This document shows, one piece after another, positions 22,720 to 31,326 of a stretch of 46,566 bases of DNA. The notes under the pieces are model-generated. The model saw only the letters and a program-made list of their open reading frames with translations, was not told where the DNA came from and ran no database searches. The position numbers and the translations under genes are program-made. Each line of letters starts with the position of its first letter. Position 1 is the first letter of the stretch. This stretch comes from Candidatus Woesearchaeota archaeon (GTDB taxonomy: Archaea; Nanobdellota; Nanobdellia; Woesearchaeales; GW2011-AR9), in NCBI GenBank assembly GCA_018302605.1, contig JAGVZN010000022.1:1-46566 (forward strand), in the 5' to 3' direction.

Positions 22720-25038
22720 ATGGATAAACCAATAGAAAATGCCTCTCAGCTTCGGCTGAAGGTCATGGAAGCAGTACAGGATGACGTCAATCGCGGTATC
22801 GTCAAGATCGACTCCAATTTCATGAAGCAGATCAACCTCAATCCAGGCGATGTTGTGGAAATCAAAGGCGAACGCCGGACAGCAGCCATCGTCGATCGCG
22901 GCTACCCTGGTGACATCGGCCTTAATATCATCCGTATGGATGGAAATTTGAGAAAGAATGCCCGAACAAGTGTCGGAGAAATTGTCATTGTCCAAAAAGC
23001 GCAGGTAACGCCGGCCAAAAAAGTCGTCATCGCCCCGGCGAATAAAGGGTTCATGGTCAAAGCATCTCCCGATTGGTTCAAGCAGAGCCTCTTGGGAAAG
23101 ACATTTGTCAAAGGTGATCTAATCTCTCTGGGCGGCGCACCACGCCGCCGCCTTTCCTATCCCGATCGGGAGATGAGCGACATTTTTTCCATGATGGAAC
23201 GGCAGTTTGCCGGCTTCGGCTTGGGCAGTTTGCGTTTTATCGTTGCCGATACTCTTCCCAAGAAAGAAATTGTCATCGTTACGGCGGAAACAGAAGTGGA
23301 ATTAAATCCGTCAGCAGTAGATATCCGTGAGGAAGAAGGGATCAGTCTGGGCATCAACTATGAGGATATCGGCGGTCTGGGAGACGAGATTAAGAAAGTA
23401 CGCGAGATGGTCGAACTGCCGTTGAAACATCCGGAGATCTTTGACAAGCTGGGAATCGAGCCGCCGAAGGGAGTTCTTTTACACGGCCCTCCCGGAACGG
23501 GAAAGACGCTGCTCGCCAAAGCCGTCGCTTCGGAGACAAACTCGCATTTTATTCTCATCAACGGTCCGGAAGTAATTTCTAAATTTTATGGCGAAAGTGA
23601 AGCCAACCTGCGGAAGAAATTTGAAGAAGCTGAACAAAATGCGCCTTCGATCATCTTTTTCGATGAGATCGATGCCATCGCCACGAAAAGGGAAGAGACA
23701 AAAGGCGACGTAGAAAAACGTGTTGTCGCTCAACTGCTGGGGCTGATGGATGGTCTGAAATCCCGAGGAAAAGTCATCGTCATTGCAGCAACAAATATTC
23801 CCAACCAGCTGGATGCTGCCCTCCGCCGTCCTGGCCGTTTTGATCGCGAGATCGAAATCGGCGTCCCGGACAAGCAAGGCCGTCTGGAGATTCTCAAGAT
23901 TCATACACGCCACATGCCTTTGGCGAAAGATGTTTCCCTCAAAGACCTTGCCAAAGTTACCCACGGGTTTGTCGGCGCTGATTTAAGTTCTTTGGCTAAA
24001 GAAGCAGCAATGATTGTCCTGCGGCGGATCCTGCCAGAGCTGAAAGTGGAAGGAGTGGAAGAAGGCGAGCCCATTCCCGCGGAGATTCTGGAGAAACTGC
24101 AAGTCAACCAGAAAGATTTTGTAGAAGCATTGAAAGATGTTCGTCCTAGTGCAATGCGGGAAGTGCTGGTGGAAACTCCTGATGTTGGCTGGGTTGATAT
24201 CGGCGGAATGGAAGATGTCAAAAACAAATTACGAGAGGCAGTGGAATGGCCTTTAAAGAAACCGGAAGTATTCAAGCGCATGGGTATCCGCCCCCCGCGA
24301 GGTATTCTGTTATACGGTCCACCAGGAACAGGTAAAACCTTGCTAGCGAAAGCAGTCGCAAAAGAAAGTGAAGCTAATTTCATCCTGGTCAACGGACCAA
24401 GCCTGCTCAGCAAATGGGTTGGCGAATCGGAAAAGGCAGTGCGCGAAATCTTTCGTAAAGCCCGCCAGACGGCGCCGACCATCCTTTTCTTTGACGAGAT
24501 TGATGCTCTTGTTCCCCGTCGTGGCGGCGGTCTTTCTGACACAGGGAGGACGAACGAACGTATCGTCAACCAGATGCTTACCGAGATGGACGGGCTGGAG
24601 ATCCTTAATGATGTCGTGATCATTGCTGCCACAAACCGGCCGGATATTGTCGATCCCGCTCTTCTGCGGCAAGGCAGATTCGACCGCGTCATTCTGACAC
24701 CGGTCCCTGACGAAGAAAGCCGCCGCCGGATTTTGGAGATCTACTTGAAAAAGATGCCCCTGGCTGACGATGTCCACGCTGAGGAATTAGCCAAACTGAC
24801 CGAGAATTATGTCGGCGCCGATCTGGAAGGCCTTTCCCGGGAAGCCGCGATGATTGCTTTGCGTGAAGATATCCTTGCCAAAAATGTCACTCGGGCTCAT
24901 TTCAAAGCGGCGATGGAGATCGTCAAGCCGTCGGTTGATAAAGAAGTAGAAGAATCATATCAGCAATTGGAAAATTACTTCAGTTCGGCCCGCGCCAAGC
25001 AGATTAAAGAAGATCGAAAAGACAGTTATTTTGGGTAA
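22720..25038 (+). CDS. cdc48: Cdc48/VAT-type AAA+ ATPase
   Basis: A 772-residue double-ring unfoldase that prepares proteins for the proteasome. The N-domain (about 1-200) starts with the double-psi barrel (VDSN-like [20 protein letters not shown]). D1 has [17 protein letters not shown] and [13 protein letters not shown]2 has [17 protein letters not shown] and [14 protein letters not shown]. Second-region-of-homology arginines are present in both rings ([21 protein letters not shown] and [20 protein letters not shown]). The protein ends with a short acidic/basic tail rather than a recognisable HbYX motif (ends DSYFG). Length and order are normal for archaea. Confidence 0.97.
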   Translation: MDKPIENASQLRLKVMEAVQDDVNRGIVKIDSNFMKQINLNPGDVVEIKGERRTAAIVDRGYPGDIGLNIIRMDGNLRKNARTSVGEIVIVQKAQVTPAKKVVIAPANKGFMVKASPDWFKQSLLGKTFVKGDLISLGGAPRRRLSYPDREMSDIFSMMERQFAGFGLGSLRFIVADTLPKKEIVIVTAETEVELNPSAVDIREEEGISLGINYEDIGGLGDEIKKVREMVELPLKHPEIFDKLGIEPPKGVLLHGPPGTGKTLLAKAVASETNSHFILINGPEVISKFYGESEANLRKKFEEAEQNAPSIIFFDEIDAIATKREETKGDVEKRVVAQLLGLMDGLKSRGKVIVIAATNIPNQLDAALRRPGRFDREIEIGVPDKQGRLEILKIHTRHMPLAKDVSLKDLAKVTHGFVGADLSSLAKEAAMIVLRRILPELKVEGVEEGEPIPAEILEKLQVNQKDFVEALKDVRPSAMREVLVETPDVGWVDIGGMEDVKNKLREAVEWPLKKPEVFKRMGIRPPRGILLYGPPGTGKTLLAKAVAKESEANFILVNGPSLLSKWVGESEKAVREIFRKARQTAPTILFFDEIDALVPRRGGGLSDTGRTNERIVNQMLTEMDGLEILNDVVIIAATNRPDIVDPALLRQGRFDRVILTPVPDEESRRRILEIYLKKMPLADDVHAEELAKLTENYVGADLEGLSREAAMIALREDILAKNVTRAHFKAAMEIVKPSVDKEVEESYQQLENYFSSARAKQIKEDRKDSYFG

Positions 25039-25040
25039 AT

Positions 25041-25050
25041 AAATATATAA
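25041..25050 (+). promoter_or_regulatory. TATA box of the P-type ATPase gene
   Basis: AAATATATAA lies about 51 nt before the ATG at 25097, implying a leader of about 25 nt without a clear Shine-Dalgarno sequence. Confidence 0.5.
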
Positions 25051-25096
25051 ACTGCGCAGCACCTTCTTTCTCGTAACGTCTTTTGTTTGAGATCTG

Positions 25097-27772
25097 ATGG
25101 TGAAAGAAAAAAGAGGCCTGTCCGAAGCAGAAGCAAAAAGAAAGCTCGCCCAGTTTGGGCCTAATGAAATCACAGATATTTCAAAAACAACGGCAATCCG
25201 CATCCTTCTCCGTCAAGTAAAGAACAACTTCATCGTTTACCTTCTTCTCGGAGCAGTGCTGATCTCTCTTTTTGTCGGAAAAACGATCACCGCGTATGTC
25301 ATTTTCTGTGTGATCATCATGGTCGTGGGCTTAGGTTTTATCCAGGAATATAAAGCGGACAAAGCGATCAAAGCGCTGAAAAAGATGATCCTGCCTTCCT
25401 CTCTGGTGATCAGAGATGGAAAAGAAAGAGATGTTCTCTCTTCTGTCTTGGTTCCCGGTGATCTTCTCTTTCTGCGCAGCGGCGAGAGGATTCCGGCTGA
25501 TTGCCTCGTGCTCGAAGAGACATCTCTCTCCGTTGATGAAGCACTCCTCACCGGTGAAGCCAAAGAAGTCAGAAAAGAAGCGGCAAAAGATGTCCAGAAA
25601 CCTACCGAACAGAATCTTTTATTCATGGGTTCGTTCATCGTCAATGGCAAGTGTCTGGTCAGAGTCCAGCATACGGGGATGCGTACGCATTTTGGAAATA
25701 TTGCCAAAATGATTTCCACAGCGGAGAAAGAATTACCCCTGCAGCAAAAAATGAATAGGATTGCTAAATATATGGCTCTGGTTGCAGTGATTGTCTCTCT
25801 CTTAACCGGTTTGCTGATGATTCTGCAGGCAGAAGTGCTTACCTCAGAAGTTCTGGTATCTGTCCTCATCCTGATCATCGCTCTTTCCGTATCTGCTTTT
25901 CCGGAAGGTTTACCAGTCGTGTTGATCACCGCCCTGGCGTTCGGGGCGCGCCGCATGGCAAAACAAAATGCCATTGTCAACCGGATGTCAATTATCGAGA
26001 CATTGGGAGAAACAACCGTCATTTGTTCTGATAAAACGGGAACGATTACCAGTGGAGAGATGACTGTCCGCAAGATCGTCATGGATGGGAAGGACATTGA
26101 CGTTGAAGGTCTCGGCTACGCTGCCGTTGGAAGATTTTTGATGGAGAAGAAAGAAATACACCCTCTTTCCGATCCCGCACTCACGTTATTGTTACAGACT
26201 GCCGTCCTTTGTAATGACTCCCGCATTGAACCGGAAGGCGAAAACCAGTTTTATCGCGGCGGTGGAATGCCGACAGAAATTGCTTTATTGATTCTTGCGG
26301 TGAAAGCCGGGATCGTTAAAGAGAACTTACGCTGCCCCCGGCTGAAGGAAATCCCGTTCAGCTCTGAACGGAAGATGATGTCTGTTCTGTGTGAAATAGA
26401 GAAGAAGACTGCCGTTTTCGTGAAAGGGGCGCCGGAGGTGGTCTTAGATCATTGTACTTTTATCCGAAAACAGAATCAGATTGTTCCGCTCAGTTCCGCA
26501 GAAAAAAAACGTATCTTAAACGCGAACCAAAAGATGACCTCAAAGACACTGCGTACGCTGGCCTTCGCCACGAAAGATTTTTCCGTTGGTGAGAGAACGA
26601 AAAAAAGAAATTCCGGCGTTCAAGATGGCGAACTGGAAAACGATTTAGTCTTTCTTGGCCTAACCGGGATGGAAGATCCCCCGCGCGCAGGAGTGAAAGA
26701 AGCGATCATGCTCTGCCAGCATGCCGGCATTGAGATCAAGATGATTACGGGTGATAATAAAGAAACGGCACTGGCTATCGCCCGAGAAATAAATCTTTCC
26801 GGAGAAGTGCTGGAAGGACACGAACTGGAGAAACTATCCCCCGCGGAACTCCGGAAAGTGATCAAGAACATCGTTATCTTCGCCAGGGTCAAACCGGAAC
26901 ACAAGCTCAGGATCGTCAAGGCATTGAAATCCCACGGCGAAATCGTCACGATGACCGGAGATGGTGTTAACGATGCGCCGGCGTTGAAAGAAGCGCATAT
27001 TGGCGTAGCCATGGGCAGAAACGGAACAGATGTATCTCGGGAAGCGGCGGATTTAATCTTAAAAGATGATAATTTTATCACTATTGTCAGCGCCATCGAA
27101 GAAGGAAGGACGATTTTCCGCAATATCCGCAAATTTGTGACATACCAGCTGTCCTGTAATCTGACCGAATTGCTGATTTTATTTCTTGGTGTTCTCTTGT
27201 CTCCGCTCCTGGGATGGCAGATCCCTCTCCTACTCGCGCTGCAGATTCTGTTCATCAATTTAGTCACCGATAACCTTCCCGCCATTACTTTGGGGCTCAA
27301 TCCTTCTTCAGCAGACGTGATGAGTGAAAAACCACGCCGGAAGGCGGAGCTGCTCAGCAAAAATTTATTCATCCTGCTCTTTTTCACCGGTATTCTGATC
27401 GCTCTCTTTGTCTTGGCCGTATTTTATCTTTCTTTTAATGTCTTCCAGGAAAGCATCGGCACTGCCCGGACAACGGCTTTGGTCTCGCTGATTCTTCTGG
27501 AAATTGCCTCTGCGTTCAATTTCCGGTCTTTTCGCAAAGGTGTTTTCACCCGTTCTTTATTTGTCAACAGGCCACTCGTTTTCGCTTCGTTGATTTCCCT
27601 TGCCGCCACATTAGTGGTCATCTATACTCCATTACGGGTCATTTTCGAGACGACTGCTCTTTCTCTGGGGAACTGGGCGACCGCTGTCTTCCTGGCACTT
27701 CTTCTTGTTCTCATTTTCGATATCCTCAAAAGAATCAATAACAAGACCAAATTCATTGACTTCTGGACATGA
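25097..27772 (+). CDS. P2-type cation-transporting ATPase (calcium-like)
   Basis: An 891-residue ion pump. Cation-ATPase N-terminal domain (GLSEAEAKRKLAQFGPNEI), TGE actuator loop (LLTGEAKE), phosphorylation site DKTGTITSGEM, nucleotide-binding KGAPEVVLDHC, and hinge TGDGVNDAPALKEAHIGVAMG are all present. The M4 motif PEGLP is typical of P2A/P2B calcium pumps; M6 has NLVTDNLPAITLG, where the N-x-x-T-D pattern supports calcium or related cations. About ten membrane segments are visible. It has no cysteine-rich metal-binding extension, so heavy-metal transport is unlikely. Downstream lie palindromic elements rather than another gene. Confidence 0.93.
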   Translation: MVKEKRGLSEAEAKRKLAQFGPNEITDISKTTAIRILLRQVKNNFIVYLLLGAVLISLFVGKTITAYVIFCVIIMVVGLGFIQEYKADKAIKALKKMILPSSLVIRDGKERDVLSSVLVPGDLLFLRSGERIPADCLVLEETSLSVDEALLTGEAKEVRKEAAKDVQKPTEQNLLFMGSFIVNGKCLVRVQHTGMRTHFGNIAKMISTAEKELPLQQKMNRIAKYMALVAVIVSLLTGLLMILQAEVLTSEVLVSVLILIIALSVSAFPEGLPVVLITALAFGARRMAKQNAIVNRMSIIETLGETTVICSDKTGTITSGEMTVRKIVMDGKDIDVEGLGYAAVGRFLMEKKEIHPLSDPALTLLLQTAVLCNDSRIEPEGENQFYRGGGMPTEIALLILAVKAGIVKENLRCPRLKEIPFSSERKMMSVLCEIEKKTAVFVKGAPEVVLDHCTFIRKQNQIVPLSSAEKKRILNANQKMTSKTLRTLAFATKDFSVGERTKKRNSGVQDGELENDLVFLGLTGMEDPPRAGVKEAIMLCQHAGIEIKMITGDNKETALAIAREINLSGEVLEGHELEKLSPAELRKVIKNIVIFARVKPEHKLRIVKALKSHGEIVTMTGDGVNDAPALKEAHIGVAMGRNGTDVSREAADLILKDDNFITIVSAIEEGRTIFRNIRKFVTYQLSCNLTELLILFLGVLLSPLLGWQIPLLLALQILFINLVTDNLPAITLGLNPSSADVMSEKPRRKAELLSKNLFILLFFTGILIALFVLAVFYLSFNVFQESIGTARTTALVSLILLEIASAFNFRSFRKGVFTRSLFVNRPLVFASLISLAATLVVIYTPLRVIFETTALSLGNWATAVFLALLLVLIFDILKRINNKTKFIDFWT

Positions 27773-27788
27773 ACATTTTTTGATGACT

Positions 27789-28008
27789 CTGGAGAAAAAG
27801 TCAGCCTGGCTATCTTTAGGCCAGCGGTAATTTTTTCGTATTTGTTTAGCTGGCGGCAAGGCCAAGAGGTGCATCCGAAGATGCTTTATTCCTAGCTTGG
27901 TGCGGAAATCTTCCGGTTCACAGCAGGGAGCAGAAATGATCTTTGTCGATTTCCGCTCGGATGCACGGCCTGCCGGAAAAGCTAAACAAATACATTTTTT
28001 CTACTAAG
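27789..28008. mobile_element. Small family B hairpin, split by an inserted family A element
   Basis: Left half (27789-27837) reads GAGAAAAAGTCAGCCTGGC, loop, GCCAGCGGTAATTTTTTC. The right end TTTTTTCTACTAAG, matching the right end of the family B copy at 22651-22664, resumes at 27995 after the family A element. Joined, the halves form a 55-bp hairpin ending in a T run, just after the ATPase stop codon, so it might also act as a terminator. Confidence 0.6.
27838..27993. mobile_element. Palindromic element, family A, copy 3 (156 bp) with perfect 8-bp target duplication
   Basis: Ends GTATTTGTTTAGC and GCTAAACAAATAC. Arms TGGCGGCAAGGCC and GGCCTGCCGGAAAA. Inner stem GTGCATCCGA (27869-27878) pairs perfectly with TCGGATGCAC (27957-27966), and GCGGAAATC with GATTTCCGC. 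ATTTTTTC lies directly outside both ends (27830-27837 and 27994-28001), an exact 8-bp target duplication inside a family B hairpin. No ORF is inside. Confidence 0.92.
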
Positions 28009-28023
28009 CCATTTCCGACGTAG

Positions 28024-28191
28024 GTATTAAGTCTGTGCTTGGGCAGGTCGGCCTGCCTCGTCTCGCTAAGAAAAGGAGTTCAACTTCTCTCCCAAAATAT
28101 TCTCGAGGATGAGCGAGACTCTGAATTTCTTGCTTAAAGCCAATGCTCGGCAGGCCATCTTGACCATGCCCGCACAGACTTAACTTAATAC
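28024..28191. mobile_element. Palindromic element, family C (168 bp)
   Basis: Left end GTATTAAGTCTGTGC and right end GCACAGACTTAACTTAATAC are inverted copies with a five-base insertion. Inner arms GGGCAGGTCGGCCTGCC and GGCAGGCCATCTTGACCATGCCC also pair, and GTCTCGCT (28070-28077) pairs with AGCGAGAC (about 28112-28119). The near-repeats TTTCCGACG (28012-28020) and TTTCCGGCG (28197-28205) flank it. The right end lies 16 bp from the TATA box of the next gene. Confidence 0.75.
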
Positions 28192-28207
28192 GTACTTTCC
28201 GGCGAAA

Positions 28208-28216
28208 TCTTTATAA
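28208..28216 (+). promoter_or_regulatory. TATA box of the 28256 gene
   Basis: TCTTTATAAT-type box about 44 nt before the ATG at 28256. The stretch 27773-28207 before it is filled by three nested or adjacent palindromic elements. Confidence 0.5.
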
Positions 28217-28255
28217 TCCTAAAACCATTCCTTCTTCGATGAGCGTGATCAACAG

Positions 28256-28546
28256 ATGTTAGTCTTTGGCGTGGATATCCCTTTGGTGGAAGTGATTTTT
28301 ACTATTGCTGTTCTGATCATCATCATTCTCGTCGAAGCAGTCGTCATGTTGTTTGTTTTCATCAAGCAGATGAATAAGATGAAGAATGTGGTCACTTCTC
28401 TGGAAAACACCTACCATCTTACCTCTCACGCCAAGCGGGAAGTGCTGGAGAGGGGGAGTTTGGTCTTGGAGCGGAAAGAAGAAAGCAAGCAAGGAAGCAA
28501 GACAGACGCGGATAAAAAAGAAGAGAGTAAAAGGAATAGTAAATAA
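28256..28546 (+). CDS. Small single-pass membrane protein, 96 aa
   Basis: No family is recognised. One long hydrophobic segment (about 10-38: VEVIFTIAVLIIIILVEAVV and following MLFVF) is followed by a helical, then strongly charged, cytoplasmic tail rich in Lys, Glu and Ser (KREVLERGSLVLERKEES). The positive-inside rule puts the C-terminus in the cytoplasm. It is convergent with the uL11 gene, 22 bp away. SecE was considered because it is often near uL11, but the sequence lacks the SecE signature. Confidence 0.65.
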   Translation: MLVFGVDIPLVEVIFTIAVLIIIILVEAVVMLFVFIKQMNKMKNVVTSLENTYHLTSHAKREVLERGSLVLERKEESKQGSKTDADKKEESKRNSK

Positions 28547-28568
28547 AAAAGAAAGAAAAAACTGCGGC

Positions 28569-29306
28569 CTATTTGCCGCCAGCTTTGCCACCAGCAGGAG
28601 CTTTCTCTTTCGCTTCCGGAGGCACTAATTCGTCCACGATCTTCATCGGGATGCCCGCTTCCAGCAGAGCAGAACGGATCTTCTTTGGTTCTTTGCCTTC
28701 GTTGGCTTTCACCAATTCTTTCGCGCGCACTTCGAATTCTGCCCTCTGCTTCTCCAATTCTTTCTGCAAGCGTACTTTCTCTACTGCAAGATGTTTCTTC
28801 TCTTCTTCAGTTAATTCCGTACGTCCAGATTTTATTTTAGCGTCAAATTTGCCTTCAGCGACTGCCGCCAAAGCTTGCTGTGCAGACATCCCTTCAACTA
28901 AGACACCCATCGATTGGCAGGTTCCAATAATCTCGCGAACTTTCATCTTTAAGTCTTTGCCGAGAAGGTTGTCTTCTTTGATTTTAGCGATTTTGATAAT
29001 CTGTTCAATCAGCAGGTCTGCTACTTTTTCCCGCAGCGGGTTTCCCGCTCCCTTCTCTATGCCTGCTTCTTTTTTGATCAAAGCCGCTGCCGGAGGAGTT
29101 CCCACTTCAATCGTAAACTCTTTTGTTGCGGTATCGATAGCCACTTTGACCGGGACTTGCATCCCTTTCATGTCTGCTGTCTTTTTGTTAATCTCAGAAA
29201 TGACCAGGCCGATGTTCACGCCCGTCGGGCCAAGAGCAGGGCCGAGCGGAGGAGCGGCTGTCGCTTTTCCCCCTTCAATTAAGACTTCTACTGTTTGTTT
29301 TGCCAT
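28569..29306 (-). CDS. rpl11: Ribosomal protein uL11 with extended C-terminus
   Basis: VEVLIEGGKATAAPPLGPALGPTGVN is the conserved N-terminal domain; GTPPAAALIKKEAG follows, and the C-terminal rRNA-binding domain carries EIIGTCQSMGVLVEG. The protein contacts the GTPase-associated centre of 23S rRNA. It is 245 residues against the usual 160-165; the last 80 or so form a Lys/Glu-rich helix (LQKELEKQRAEFEVRAKEL), a segment resembling a small UBA/SAP-like helical motif (IRSALLEAGIPMKIVDELV) and a Gly/Lys tail. A Shine-Dalgarno-like AGGTGA lies 7 nt before the ATG. It has a leader of about 40 nt. Confidence 0.95.
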   Translation of the reverse strand: MAKQTVEVLIEGGKATAAPPLGPALGPTGVNIGLVISEINKKTADMKGMQVPVKVAIDTATKEFTIEVGTPPAAALIKKEAGIEKGAGNPLREKVADLLIEQIIKIAKIKEDNLLGKDLKMKVREIIGTCQSMGVLVEGMSAQQALAAVAEGKFDAKIKSGRTELTEEEKKHLAVEKVRLQKELEKQRAEFEVRAKELVKANEGKEPKKIRSALLEAGIPMKIVDELVPPEAKEKAPAGGKAGGK

Positions 29307-29369
29307 GAATGTTCACCTGAATTTGATGTTTGAAGCTGTGCGTAACGATAAGGCGTAAACTACGGTTCA

Positions 29370-29379
29370 TTTATATAGT
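29370..29379 (-). promoter_or_regulatory. TATA box of rpl11
   Basis: ACTATATAAA on the minus strand lies about 68 nt before the ATG, so the mRNA should carry a leader of about 40 nt with its own ribosome-binding site. It overlaps the end of the upstream glycosyltransferase gene. Confidence 0.55.
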
Positions 29380-30168
29380 TTGCGGAGCAGTTTGTGCTAA
29401 GCGTTCGGCAATGCCGGGATGCAGGCGCAGGCCAAGAGCGGTCAGATATTGCATCTCCTCGGCTACGTCAACCCCATATTTTAACGTTACTTCTGGGTTT
29501 GGTGTTTTCCATGATGGAAATGATGATACTTGTGAAGGTCCTTGATGGGGAATACCAGAATCCCACCAGTAGCCGAAGCTATTGTACCAATCACGACGTT
29601 TGGTTTCCATCTCTTCTGGGGAAAAGTGAAGAAGCGGAACGGTGGCAAGCTTTCCTGCAGCCGATGAAGAAGACAACTCTAGGCAGAGAGCCGTTTCATA
29701 AACAATTTTTCTAAACTCTATTTTTTTGTGGTGCGCCAAACGCGGATTCCAGAGATTCCAGAGACTTGAGTGTTCGGTCCTTCCATTGTAATGTAATACT
29801 CTTTTCATCTTGAATGATAGATAGTCTCCATAAAATGCCGTTAGCTCTTCGACAAGAGCGGTGGGTTTTTCGATCATCTCATCTGCATCAAGCATAAACG
29901 TATACTTTGTTGTGACATGGCCATTTGCCGTATTGCGCGCCGGGCCGTACCCCTCAAACCACGCATCAAATATTCGTAATTGGGGATAATCTCCCGCCAT
30001 CTGTTCTAACAGCTGTCGTGTACCATCGCCAGATCCGGTATCAAGAACAACAACATTTTCAAAGAAAGGAAGATGCCGTGCTAAGACCGCATGCAACCCT
30101 CCGGCCGGATTCATCAGTTCATCCCGGACGATCATCGTCAGGGTGATGTCTTGGAGTGGGGTGGTCAT
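29371..30168 (-). CDS. Family 2 glycosyltransferase
   Basis: A 265-residue GT-A fold enzyme. ITLTMIVRDELMNPAGGL is the nucleotide-sugar-binding first strand, VVLDTGSGDGTRQLLEQ the second, and YTFMLDADEMIEK holds the metal-binding DxD. It has no membrane segment, so it acts at the cytoplasmic face, probably adding a sugar to a lipid-linked or protein-linked glycan. It follows a close paralogue by eight bases. The first 40-45 bp of coding sequence are almost identical between the two genes, while the rest has diverged strongly. Confidence 0.88.
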   Translation of the reverse strand: MTTPLQDITLTMIVRDELMNPAGGLHAVLARHLPFFENVVVLDTGSGDGTRQLLEQMAGDYPQLRIFDAWFEGYGPARNTANGHVTTKYTFMLDADEMIEKPTALVEELTAFYGDYLSFKMKRVLHYNGRTEHSSLWNLWNPRLAHHKKIEFRKIVYETALCLELSSSSAAGKLATVPLLHFSPEEMETKRRDWYNSFGYWWDSGIPHQGPSQVSSFPSWKTPNPEVTLKYGVDVAEEMQYLTALGLRLHPGIAERLAQTAPQTI

Positions 30169-30175
30169 TTTTTCA

Positions 30176-30949
30176 TCACCGATATTTAGCGAGTTGTTCG
30201 ATAATCTTTCTATTGGGTGATAAGCCTATTGCTTCTAATCGTTGCAGGACAGCAAAAACATCAATGCCATACGAGCGTAAAGTAGTTGGAACTGGTGTTT
30301 TCCAGGAATGGGATTTGTAGGACCGCGAGGGAGCAGTACCTTGTCTGATGTGTTCTTCTAATGATGAGTACCAGATTTCACGTTTATAGCCATGGTCTGC
30401 TACTCTGAAATGAAATATTCTTGTGCTAACCTCCAAATTTTCTCTCGTATCTTCAAGGAGGGAACATTCCCACTTCAATGAACTTCTAAATCCTACTTTT
30501 CTCTTTAATGCTAGACGTGGATTCCATCCCCATCCCTGTTCAACAAACCCATCCGATAAAATGTTGAAAAATCTAAAACTGATACTTTCTTTCCCTATAT
30601 ATCCCCCCCTTTGAATCTTCTTCAACGCCCCCATGAGTTGTTCTAGTTCCTCAATTCGCTCATCTGCGTCAAGCATGAGTGTATATTCTGTCTGGACATG
30701 CTCATTCGCTTTCATCCTTGCATATCCATACCCCTCAAACTTCGCATCATACACTCTCAACTGGGGATATTCTCCCGCTAAATGTTCCAGCAGTTCTCGT
30801 GTGCCATCCACTGACCCCGTGTCCAGCACGACCGCGTGGTCAAAATAAGGTAAATGATATTCTAGCATTGGGAGCAATCCCCCTGCCGGATTCATCAGTT
30901 CATCCCGGACGATCATCGTCAGGGTAATGTCTTGTAATGGAGTAATCAT
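30176..30949 (-). CDS. Family 2 glycosyltransferase (paralogue)
   Basis: A 257-residue enzyme of the same family as its downstream neighbour: ITLTMIVRDELMNPAGGL, VVLDTGSVDGTRELLEHL, and YTLMLDADERIEELEQ with the DxD. GWGWNPRLALKRKVGFR and HFRVADHGYKREIWYSSL align with the paralogue's equivalent regions. It probably leads a two-gene operon, with a TATA box 24 nt before the ATG. Sugar donor and acceptor cannot be told from sequence. Confidence 0.88.
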   Translation of the reverse strand: MITPLQDITLTMIVRDELMNPAGGLLPMLEYHLPYFDHAVVLDTGSVDGTRELLEHLAGEYPQLRVYDAKFEGYGYARMKANEHVQTEYTLMLDADERIEELEQLMGALKKIQRGGYIGKESISFRFFNILSDGFVEQGWGWNPRLALKRKVGFRSSLKWECSLLEDTRENLEVSTRIFHFRVADHGYKREIWYSSLEEHIRQGTAPSRSYKSHSWKTPVPTTLRSYGIDVFAVLQRLEAIGLSPNRKIIEQLAKYR

Positions 30950-30962
30950 TGTGGCATAGATT

Positions 30963-31193
30963 CTATCTTATATAATGCTCTCCGATTGGAACATACATCC
31001 TTCTCCGGTATTCTTCGTCTGCTATTTTCCTATCTTCAGGATAAAAGTAATCCCTCCCGTCCATTCCTTTGAACAAAAAGTCGTCTTGTGGATTTCTCCA
31101 GAGGGCTTCTATAGATTTATCTCTCACTTTCCTCATGTCCTCATCAACCTCATTAAAAATTGAATGATTTCTATTTGTTGTGTGTATATCCAT
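30963..31193 (-). CDS. Small unrecognised protein, 76 aa
   Basis: A short, charged protein rich in Arg, Asp and Glu (DMRKVRDKSIEALWRNPQDD, DYFYPEDRKIADEEYRRR). No family is recognised. It is accepted as a gene because it has a proper TATA box 37 nt upstream, fills the gap between two promoters without overlapping known genes, and is followed by the glycosyltransferase operon. Codon use is somewhat AT-rich. Confidence 0.5.
   Translation of the reverse strand: MDIHTTNRNHSIFNEVDEDMRKVRDKSIEALWRNPQDDFLFKGMDGRDYFYPEDRKIADEEYRRRMYVPIGEHYIR
30968..30977 (-). promoter_or_regulatory. TATA box of the glycosyltransferase pair
   Basis: CATTATATAA-type box on the minus strand centred 24 nt before the ATG at 30949; it overlaps the end of the 76-residue gene upstream. 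Confidence 0.55.
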
Positions 31194-31224
31194 ATTCTCA
31201 CCGTTTTCGGCAGGGTGATATCCA

Positions 31225-31236
31225 CTTTATAAATAT
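31225..31236 (-). promoter_or_regulatory. TATA box of the 31193 gene
   Basis: ATATTTATAAAG on the minus strand centred about 37 nt before the ATG. Confidence 0.5.
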
Positions 31237-31295
31237 TTTGTCAAAATTATCACTCCCAAGTAATATCCCTCGTTTTCATTCCCAAACATCCATAT

Positions 31296-31306
31296 CTTTT
31301 TATATC
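31296..31306 (+). promoter_or_regulatory. TATA box of the glycosidase-like gene
   Basis: CTTTTTATATC centred about 26 nt before the ATG at 31327. Confidence 0.55.
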
Positions 31307-31326
31307 CCGAACATCCACCGGACGAC

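Noticed and set aside
27632-27874. Minus-strand open frame beginning LLALPPAKQI
   Set aside because: Its start is the end of palindromic element A3 and the rest is antisense to the ATPase gene; the ALPPAKQI peptide is an artefact of the repeat.
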